Shown piece by piece: positions 5,998 to 10,939 of a stretch of DNA of 10,939 nucleotides. Made by a program: the position numbers and the translations under genes. The stretch's first letter is position 1, and each line of letters opens with the position of its first letter. Below the pieces are notes generated by a model. That model ran no database searches, had not been told where the DNA came from, and saw only the letters and a program-made list of their open reading frames with translations. The stretch lies in NCBI GenBank assembly GCA_031274845.1, contig JAISPN010000307.1, positions 1 through 10,939 on the forward strand. The letters are read 5' to 3'. The stretch comes from Acidobacteriaceae bacterium. GTDB lineage: Bacteria > Acidobacteriota > Vicinamibacteria > Vicinamibacterales > CAVVIG01.

Positions 5998-6025
5998 TCA
6001 GGCGGCGCATGTGTGCGCTGCCTGG
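5998..6025 (+). promoter_or_regulatory. Strong hairpin in the rpsG-fusA gap
   Basis: CAGGCGGCGCA (5999-6009) pairs with TGCGCTGCCTG (6014-6024) as an 11-bp stem with one G-U pair and a TGTG loop; a U-G pair at 5998/6025 could extend it. No U-tract follows, so it is probably not a terminator. It occupies the only long gap (82 bp) inside an otherwise compact cluster. Possible roles are translational control, RNA processing, or adjusting fusA relative to its neighbours. Confidence 0.55.
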
Positions 6026-6060
6026 AGCCTAAAGCCCAGAGTCGAGAGTCCTAATTCGTA

Positions 6061-8172
6061 ATGGCAAGACAGACTTCGTTAGCGAAGACGCGCAATATCG
6101 GCATCATGGCGCACATCGATGCCGGCAAGACCACGACGACCGAGCGCATCCTCTTCTACACCGGCATCACCTACAAGATCGGTGAGGTGCACGAGGGGAC
6201 GGCGGTCATGGACTGGATGGAGCAGGAACAAGAGCGCGGCATCACGATTACGTCGGCCGCGACGACCTGCTTCTGGCGCGAGCATCGCATCAACATCATC
6301 GATACGCCCGGCCACGTGGACTTCACCGCCGAAGTCGAGCGCTCGCTGCGCGTGCTCGACGGCGCGGTGGCCGTGTTCGACTCGGTCGCTGGTGTCGAGC
6401 CGCAGTCCGAAACGGTGTGGCGTCAGGCGGACAAGTACCGCGTGCCGCGCATCTGCTTCGTCAACAAGATGGACCGGATCGGGGCGAACTTCACCCGGAC
6501 GTTCGAGCAGATCATCAGCAAGCTGCAGGCGAATCCTGTGGCCATTCAGCTCCCCATCGGCTCCGAAGATGTGTTTGTCGGTGTTGTCGACCTCATTCGC
6601 ATGAAGTCGATCACCTACAAGGACGACACGATGGGTGCGAGCTATGTCGTCGGCGATATTCCGGCGGACATGCTTGAGGACGCGAAGCACTACCGCGAGC
6701 AGCTCCTCGAAAAAGTCAGCGAGGCTGACGACAAGATTCTCGAGAAATACCTGGGCGGCGAAGAGATCTCCGAGGACGAAATCAAGACGGCGTTGCGCAA
6801 GCGCGTGCTCTCCTCGGTGCACAGCAAGAGCGAAGCGGCGTTTGTGCCGGTGATTTGCGGGTCGTCCTTCAAGAACAAGGGCGTGCAACTGCTGCTCGAC
6901 GCGGTCGTCGACTTCCTGCCGTCGCCGGTCGATATCCCGTCGGTGTCTGGCATCGATCCGAATGCGAAGGAAGAGGGCACGCTCATCGAGCGTCCCGCGT
7001 CCGACGACGCGCCGTTCTCGGCCCTGGCGTTCAAGATCATGACCGACCCGTTCGTCGGTCAGCTCACCTTCTTCCGTGTCTACTCCGGCGTGCTCAATGC
7101 CGGCGTGAGCGTCTACAACTCCACCAAGCAGCGCAGCGAGCGCATCGGCCGCATCCTCAAGATGCACGCGAACAAGCGTGAGGAAATCAAAGAGGTGTAC
7201 GCCGGTGATATCGCCGCGGCGGTGGGCCTCAAGAGCGTCAGCACCGGCGACACGCTGTGCGACGAGAAGCAGCCGATCGTGCTCGAGTCGATGGACTTCC
7301 CGGAGCCGGTCATCTCGCTGGCGATCGAGCCGAAGACGAAGGTCGATCAGGAGAAGCTCGGGCAAGGGTTGCAGAAGCTGATGGCGGAAGATCCGACCTT
7401 CCGCGTCAACACCGATCAGCAGACCGGCCAGACGATTATTCGCGGCATGGGCGAACTGCACCTCGAAATCATCGTCGACCGCCTGAAGCGCGAGTTCAGC
7501 GTCGAGGCGAGCGTCGGCAAGCCGCAGGTCGCGTACAAGGAAACGCTCACCCGTCAGGCGGATGGCGAAATGAAGTACGCCAAGCAGACGGGCGGCCGCG
7601 GTCAGTACGGCCACGCGAAGATTCATTTGTATCCGGGCGAACCGGGGACCGGCTACATCTTCGAGAACAAGATCGTGGGCGGCTCCATCCCGAAGGAATT
7701 CATCAAGCCGATCGACGAAGGCATCAAGGAAGCGCTCACGCGCGGTGTCTTGGCCGGGTATCCGGTGGACGATGTCCGGATCGAGTTGTACGACGGGTCG
7801 TATCACGACGTCGACTCGTCGGAAATGGCGTTCAAGATTGCCGGTTCGATGGCGTTCCAGGATGCGGCGAAGAAGGCCAAGCCGGTGTTGCTCGAACCGG
7901 TCATGCGCGTCGAGGTGACGGTGCCCAAGGATTATCTGGGCGACGTCATGGGCAACCTCTCGCAGCGCCGCGGCCAGATTCAATCGCAGGAAGATCGCGG
8001 GGGCACGCAGATTATCTCGGCGCGTGTGCCGCTCTCGGAGATGTTCGGGTACGCCACCGACCTTCGGTCGCGCACGCAGGGACGCGCGTCGTATTCGATG
8101 CACTTCGATCGCTATGAGCAGGCACCATCCAACGTCAGCGAAGAAGTCGTCGCGAAGGCGCAGGGGAAGTAG
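6061..8172 (+). CDS. fusA: Translation elongation factor G (EF-G)
   Basis: This 703-residue cytoplasmic GTPase moves tRNA and mRNA through the ribosome after peptide-bond formation and helps split ribosomes with RRF. GTP-binding motifs are intact: P-loop AHIDAGKT (17-24), switch I RGITIT (59-64), DTPGHVD (81-87) and NKMD (135-138). Later domains include the VNTDQQTGQTIIRGMGELHLE region and, in domain IV, GGRGQYGHAKI. Length matches E. coli EF-G (704). The start MARQTSLAKTRNIGIM is the standard one; the upstream purines GAGAG (6044-6048) are 12 nt away, so the ribosome site is weak. It lies 82 bp after rpsG and 3 bp before rpsJ. There is no sign of a duplicated or resistance-type paralogue. 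Confidence 0.99.
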   Translation: MARQTSLAKTRNIGIMAHIDAGKTTTTERILFYTGITYKIGEVHEGTAVMDWMEQEQERGITITSAATTCFWREHRINIIDTPGHVDFTAEVERSLRVLDGAVAVFDSVAGVEPQSETVWRQADKYRVPRICFVNKMDRIGANFTRTFEQIISKLQANPVAIQLPIGSEDVFVGVVDLIRMKSITYKDDTMGASYVVGDIPADMLEDAKHYREQLLEKVSEADDKILEKYLGGEEISEDEIKTALRKRVLSSVHSKSEAAFVPVICGSSFKNKGVQLLLDAVVDFLPSPVDIPSVSGIDPNAKEEGTLIERPASDDAPFSALAFKIMTDPFVGQLTFFRVYSGVLNAGVSVYNSTKQRSERIGRILKMHANKREEIKEVYAGDIAAAVGLKSVSTGDTLCDEKQPIVLESMDFPEPVISLAIEPKTKVDQEKLGQGLQKLMAEDPTFRVNTDQQTGQTIIRGMGELHLEIIVDRLKREFSVEASVGKPQVAYKETLTRQADGEMKYAKQTGGRGQYGHAKIHLYPGEPGTGYIFENKIVGGSIPKEFIKPIDEGIKEALTRGVLAGYPVDDVRIELYDGSYHDVDSSEMAFKIAGSMAFQDAAKKAKPVLLEPVMRVEVTVPKDYLGDVMGNLSQRRGQIQSQEDRGGTQIISARVPLSEMFGYATDLRSRTQGRASYSMHFDRYEQAPSNVSEEVVAKAQGK

Positions 8173-8175
8173 AGA

Positions 8176-8514
8176 ATGGCTACAGCATCGTTCAGCGACA
8201 AAATCAGGATTCGCCTCAAGGCCTACGACTATCGCGTGCTCGATCAGTCGACGAGCGAGATCGTCGACACCGCGAAGCGCACCGGCGCGCGGCTGGCGGG
8301 GCCGATTCCGCTCCCAACGGCCAAGAACAAGTGGACCGTGCTCCGGTCACCGCACGTCGACAAGAAATCGCGCGAGCAGTTCGAAGTGCGCACGCACAAG
8401 CGGCTGATTGACATCTTCGAGCCGACACCGCAGACGGTGGACGCGCTGATGAAGCTCGATCTGCCGGCGGGCGTGGACGTGGAAATCAAGGCGTTCGGGA
8501 AAGAACACAAGTAA
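8176..8514 (+). CDS. rpsJ: Small-subunit ribosomal protein S10 (uS10, NusE)
   Basis: This 112-residue protein of the 30S head also acts as NusE, bridging NusG/NusB to RNA polymerase in antitermination. Conserved blocks are KIRIRLKAYDYRVLDQS (9-25), AKRTGARLAGPIPLPT (33-48) and RTHKRLIDIFEPT followed by DALMKLDLPAGVDVEIK. It is slightly longer than E. coli S10 (103), from an N-terminal MATASFSD tail and a charged C-terminal FGKEHK. A GGGGA ribosome site (8163-8167) within the end of fusA lies 8 nt before the ATG. S10 normally opens a separate S10 operon; here it follows fusA after 3 bp with no room for a promoter, and no tuf intervenes. Confidence 0.99.
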   Translation: MATASFSDKIRIRLKAYDYRVLDQSTSEIVDTAKRTGARLAGPIPLPTAKNKWTVLRSPHVDKKSREQFEVRTHKRLIDIFEPTPQTVDALMKLDLPAGVDVEIKAFGKEHK

Positions 8515-8543
8515 TCGCGTTTGCGATTTCGGGATCGCTTCTT

Positions 8544-9227
8544 ATGGTTACAGGCATCATCGGCAGAAAAGTGGGCATGACCCAGATCTTCGACGCGGAC
8601 GGGACGATCCATCCGGCGACGGTGATCAAGGCGGGACCGTGCGTCGTCGTGCAGGCCAAGACGGCCGCGAGCGACGGGTACGAAGCCGTGCAGCTCGGGC
8701 TCGTCGAAGAGACGCCGGCGAAGGTGGGCAAACCGCTCGCGGGTCATTACAAGAAGGCAGGCGTGCCGCCGACGCGCGTGCGTCGCGAAGTGCAGCTTGA
8801 AAAGGGCGCGGCCGCGCCGAAGATTGGCGAGCAGGTGCTCGCCTCGATCTTCGAGAACGGCGAGCGCGTCGACATCGTCGGGACCGGCCGCGGCAAAGGG
8901 TTTCAGGGCGTGGTCCGGCGTCATCACTTCGGTGGCGGCGCGGCGACGCACGGCTCGATGTTCCATCGCGCGCCAGGGTCGATTGGCGCCTCGTCGTATC
9001 CCTCGCGCGTCGTCAAGGGGATGCGCGCGGCGGGCCGCATGGGTGGCGCGCGGACCACGGTGCACAACCTGAAGGTGCTGCGCGTCGACCTCGAGAACAA
9101 CCTCGTCATCGTCGAAGGCGGGATTCCGGGCGCGCCGAGCAGCTACGTCGTCATTCGCAAGGCGCTCAAGGCCAAGCGCATCAAGGTCGCCCAGGTCGAG
9201 AAGCCGAAGAAGGCCGGGAAGAAATAG
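8544..9227 (+). CDS. rplC: Large-subunit ribosomal protein L3 (uL3)
   Basis: This 227-residue early 50S assembly protein has a long loop that reaches the peptidyl-transferase centre. Conserved stretches are GIIGRKVGMTQIF (4-16), GHYKKAGV (67-74), GTGRGKGFQGVVRR (113-126), HRAPGSIGASSYPSRV (141-156) and GRMGGARTTVHNL (164-176). E. coli L3 carries a methylated glutamine (by PrmB) in the SIGQNQTPGK segment; here that segment reads SIGASSYPSR, with no glutamine to modify. The Lys-rich C-terminal tail (VEKPKKAGKK) is longer than in E. coli (209 residues). The ribosome site is modest: GGGA at 8531-8534, 9 nt from the ATG. The gap from rpsJ is 29 bp and to rplD 2 bp. Confidence 0.99.
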   Translation: MVTGIIGRKVGMTQIFDADGTIHPATVIKAGPCVVVQAKTAASDGYEAVQLGLVEETPAKVGKPLAGHYKKAGVPPTRVRREVQLEKGAAAPKIGEQVLASIFENGERVDIVGTGRGKGFQGVVRRHHFGGGAATHGSMFHRAPGSIGASSYPSRVVKGMRAAGRMGGARTTVHNLKVLRVDLENNLVIVEGGIPGAPSSYVVIRKALKAKRIKVAQVEKPKKAGKK

Positions 9228-9229
9228 CC

Positions 9230-9850
9230 ATGCAACTGGACGTAGTCAACAGCAGCAATCAAAAAGTCGGCGCGGTCGAACTGCGCGACGAGGTGTTTGG
9301 CGGAGACGTCAACAACGGCCTGATTTGGACGTCGGTCGTGCGCGCGAATGCCGGAGACCGGCAGGGCACGCACGCGACGAAGAATCGCGCGCTCGTCAGC
9401 GGCAGCGGCAAGAAGCCGTGGCGCCAAAAGGGAACCGGCCGCGCCCGCGTCGGCGAAATTCGCAATCCGTTGTGGCGGAAAGGCGGCACGGTGTTCGGGC
9501 CGCAACCACGCAGCTACGCCTTCTCGATTCCGAAGAAGGCCGAGCGTGGCGCGCTGCGCTCGGCGCTCGCGGAGAAAGCGCAGACGGGACAGTTGGTCGT
9601 CGTCGACGCGCTTGTCGCAACAGCCATCAAGACAAAGGCCGCGACGGCGTTGCTGAAGACGCTCGGCGTCGCTGGCAAAGCGGTGCTCGTCGATGTGGCG
9701 CCGGACGAGAAGCTGTCGAAGTCGGTGCGCAACGTGCCGGGGATCGCGTTCGTCGCCAGCAATCGCCTCACCGCGCGCGCGGTCGCGAATGCGGAGCGGG
9801 TGATCGCCACCAAGAGCGCGCTTGAAAAGCTGCAGGAGGCGCTGGGCTAG
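9230..9850 (+). CDS. rplD: Large-subunit ribosomal protein L4 (uL4)
   Basis: This 206-residue 50S protein's extended loop lines the nascent-peptide exit tunnel near the macrolide site. The loop is clear: SGSGKKPWRQKGTGRARVG, then NPLWRKGGTVFGP. The globular part holds VVVDAL and VRNVPGIAFV segments. In E. coli L4 represses the S10 operon through a leader upstream of rpsJ and also inhibits RNase E. Here rpsJ has no separate leader, so L4 feedback of that type is not supported by the sequence. GGGAAG at 9216-9221, inside rplC, gives an 8-nt spacing to the ATG. The gap to rplW is 2 bp. Confidence 0.99.
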   Translation: MQLDVVNSSNQKVGAVELRDEVFGGDVNNGLIWTSVVRANAGDRQGTHATKNRALVSGSGKKPWRQKGTGRARVGEIRNPLWRKGGTVFGPQPRSYAFSIPKKAERGALRSALAEKAQTGQLVVVDALVATAIKTKAATALLKTLGVAGKAVLVDVAPDEKLSKSVRNVPGIAFVASNRLTARAVANAERVIATKSALEKLQEALG

Positions 9851-9852
9851 TC

Positions 9853-10143
9853 ATGAAGCAAACCGACATCATCCGGCGTCCGCTCATCACGGAGAAGACG
9901 TCGATCCAGCGCGAAGACGGCAAGACGATCGTGTTCGAAGTCGCGTCGTCGGCCAACAAGGTGCAGATCAAGCGCGCCATCGAGCAGTTGCTCGGCGCCA
10001 AGGTCGCGGCGGTTCGCACCGCCATCGCGCACGGCAAGATTAAGCGGCAAGGGCGGTTCGCCGGCCAGCGTCCAGACTGGAAGAAGGCCTACGTCACGCT
10101 GCGTGAGGGCGAGAAGATGCCCGAATTCCTGGAAGGGGCATAA
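9853..10143 (+). CDS. rplW: Large-subunit ribosomal protein L23 (uL23)
   Basis: This 96-residue protein sits at the polypeptide tunnel exit, where trigger factor and SRP dock. Family signatures are IIRRPLITEKT (6-16), FEVASSANKVQIKRAIEQL (28-46) and the C-terminal DWKKAYVTLREGEKM. Length is close to E. coli L23 (100). The tunnel-facing loop region (GKIKRQGRFAGQRP) is basic. A purine-rich AGGAGG at 9834-9839 lies 13 nt before the ATG, somewhat far, so translation may be coupled to rplD, whose stop is 2 bp upstream. Confidence 0.99.
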   Translation: MKQTDIIRRPLITEKTSIQREDGKTIVFEVASSANKVQIKRAIEQLLGAKVAAVRTAIAHGKIKRQGRFAGQRPDWKKAYVTLREGEKMPEFLEGA

Positions 10144-10146
10144 CTG

Positions 10147-10939
10147 ATGCCTATTCGTAAGTTCAATCCCACGACGCCGGGGTCGCGCTTTGCGACCGTG
10201 CAGACCTTCGACGAGGTCACGACGTCGGAGCCGTACAAGCCGCTCGTCGAGCCGCTCAAGAGCACCGGCGGACGCAACAATCGCGGTGAGCTCACCTCGT
10301 GGTGGCGCGGTGGCGGTCACAAGCGGATGTACCGCATCATCGACTTCAAGCGCGACAAGCGCGACATTCCGGCCAAGGTGTCGACGATTGAGTACGACCC
10401 GAACCGCTCGTCGCGCATTGCGCTTCTTACCTACGCGGACGGCGAAAAGCGGTACATCCTGCAGCCGCTCGGCTTGAAGGTCGGCGACACGATCGTTGCC
10501 GGCGCGAACGTCGACATCCTGCCGGGGAACGCCTTGCCGCTCAAGAGCATTCCGCTCGGCACGCTCATCCACAACGTGGAGCTCAGGCCGGGCAAAGGCG
10601 GCCAGATCGCGCGCAGCGCGGGGTCGAGCGTGCAGCTCGTGGCCAAGGACGGCGAGTACGCCTCGGTGAAGATGCCGTCGAGTGAGATTCGCAAGATTTT
10701 CATCGAGTGCTACGCCACGATCGGTCAGGTCGGCAATCTCGATCACGAGAACGTGTCGATCGGCAAGGCGGGGCGCAGCCGCTGGCTGGGGATTCGGCCG
10801 CACGTGCGCGGTGTCGCGATGAACCCGGTCGACCACCCGCTCGGTGGTGGTGAAGGCAAGACATCGGGTGGACGTCATCCCGTGTCGCCGTGGGGGCTCC
10901 CGACCAAGGGCTACAAGACGCGTAACAACAAGACGACGG
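10147..10939 (+). CDS. rplB: Large-subunit ribosomal protein L2 (uL2), 3' end cut off
   Basis: The first 264 codons of the 23S rRNA-binding protein needed for subunit joining and the peptidyl-transferase centre; the family is about 275 residues, so only the last 10-15 should lie beyond the window. The start follows GGAAGGGG (10131-10138) by 8 nt. Conserved parts are GGRNNRGELTSWWRGGGHKR, EYDPNRSSRIALL, GTLIHNVELRPGKGGQIARSAG (not quoted in full elsewhere) and GVAMNPVDHPLGGGEG. His230, equivalent to the catalytically implicated His229 of mature E. coli L2, is present. The second histidine of the E. coli DHPHGGG motif is Leu232 here. Confidence 0.98.
   Translation, partial: MPIRKFNPTTPGSRFATVQTFDEVTTSEPYKPLVEPLKSTGGRNNRGELTSWWRGGGHKRMYRIIDFKRDKRDIPAKVSTIEYDPNRSSRIALLTYADGEKRYILQPLGLKVGDTIVAGANVDILPGNALPLKSIPLGTLIHNVELRPGKGGQIARSAGSSVQLVAKDGEYASVKMPSSEIRKIFIECYATIGQVGNLDHENVSIGKAGRSRWLGIRPHVRGVAMNPVDHPLGGGEGKTSGGRHPVSPWGLPTKGYKTRNNKTT

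Noticed and set aside
6079..8103. A 674-residue open frame antisense to fusA
   Set aside because: It lies almost wholly within EF-G on the opposite strand, is His/Arg/Asp/Leu-rich in the way typical of antisense frames, and contains no recognisable domain. Long antisense frames arise from the GC-rich codon bias of fusA.
9847..10878. A 343-residue open frame antisense to rplW and rplB
   Set aside because: It covers two certain ribosomal protein genes on the opposite strand and shows only the Arg/Leu/Asp bias of a shadow frame.
1..10939. CRISPR arrays, insertion sequences, tRNA or rRNA genes
   Set aside because: I found no regularly spaced repeats, no transposase-like protein, no terminal inverted repeats with target duplications and no tRNA cloverleaf or rRNA segments by eye.

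Overview
The window is GC-rich bacterial chromosome (roughly two thirds G+C by eye) and looks like Acidobacteriota, possibly the Vicinamibacteria lineage. I infer this from three things: a small diheme cytochrome of the reaction-centre-cytochrome type common in that phylum, a GT-C-like membrane protein with a YDG motif, and a short Arg/Lys-then-acidic protein of a kind I recall from acidobacteria and deltaproteobacteria. No taxonomic marker was compared, so the placement is tentative.

Left half (1-4584): a 74-residue protein with a GTG start (154-378, +); a 647-residue multi-pass membrane protein resembling GT-C glycosyltransferases (529-2472, +); a manganese/divalent-metal transporter of the Nramp family (2465-3820, -), whose 3' end overlaps the previous gene tail-to-tail by 8 bp; and a secreted diheme c-type cytochrome (4147-4584, -). 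The Nramp gene has a recognisable promoter with an 18-bp palindrome over its -10/start region, as expected for a metal-responsive operator. The cytochrome gene is followed by an 11-bp perfect inverted repeat.

Right half (4744-10939): one long, tightly packed ribosomal cluster joining the str and S10 operons: rpsL, rpsG, fusA, rpsJ, rplC, rplD, rplW and rplB (cut by the window edge). Gaps are 2-29 bp except for 82 bp between rpsG and fusA, which holds a strong hairpin. No tuf gene lies between fusA and rpsJ. The cluster is driven by a good sigma70-type promoter (TTGCAC, 17 bp, TATATT) more than 300 bp upstream of rpsL. The resulting leader of about 330 nt contains six successive potential hairpins; the last is followed by a U-rich tract, like an intrinsic terminator.

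Most genes here are ordinary and well conserved. I see no CRISPR array, mobile element, rRNA or tRNA, and no obvious new defence or metabolic system. The parts most worth a second look are regulatory: the structured str leader with its candidate attenuator, the rpsG-fusA hairpin, and the operator-like palindrome at mntH.
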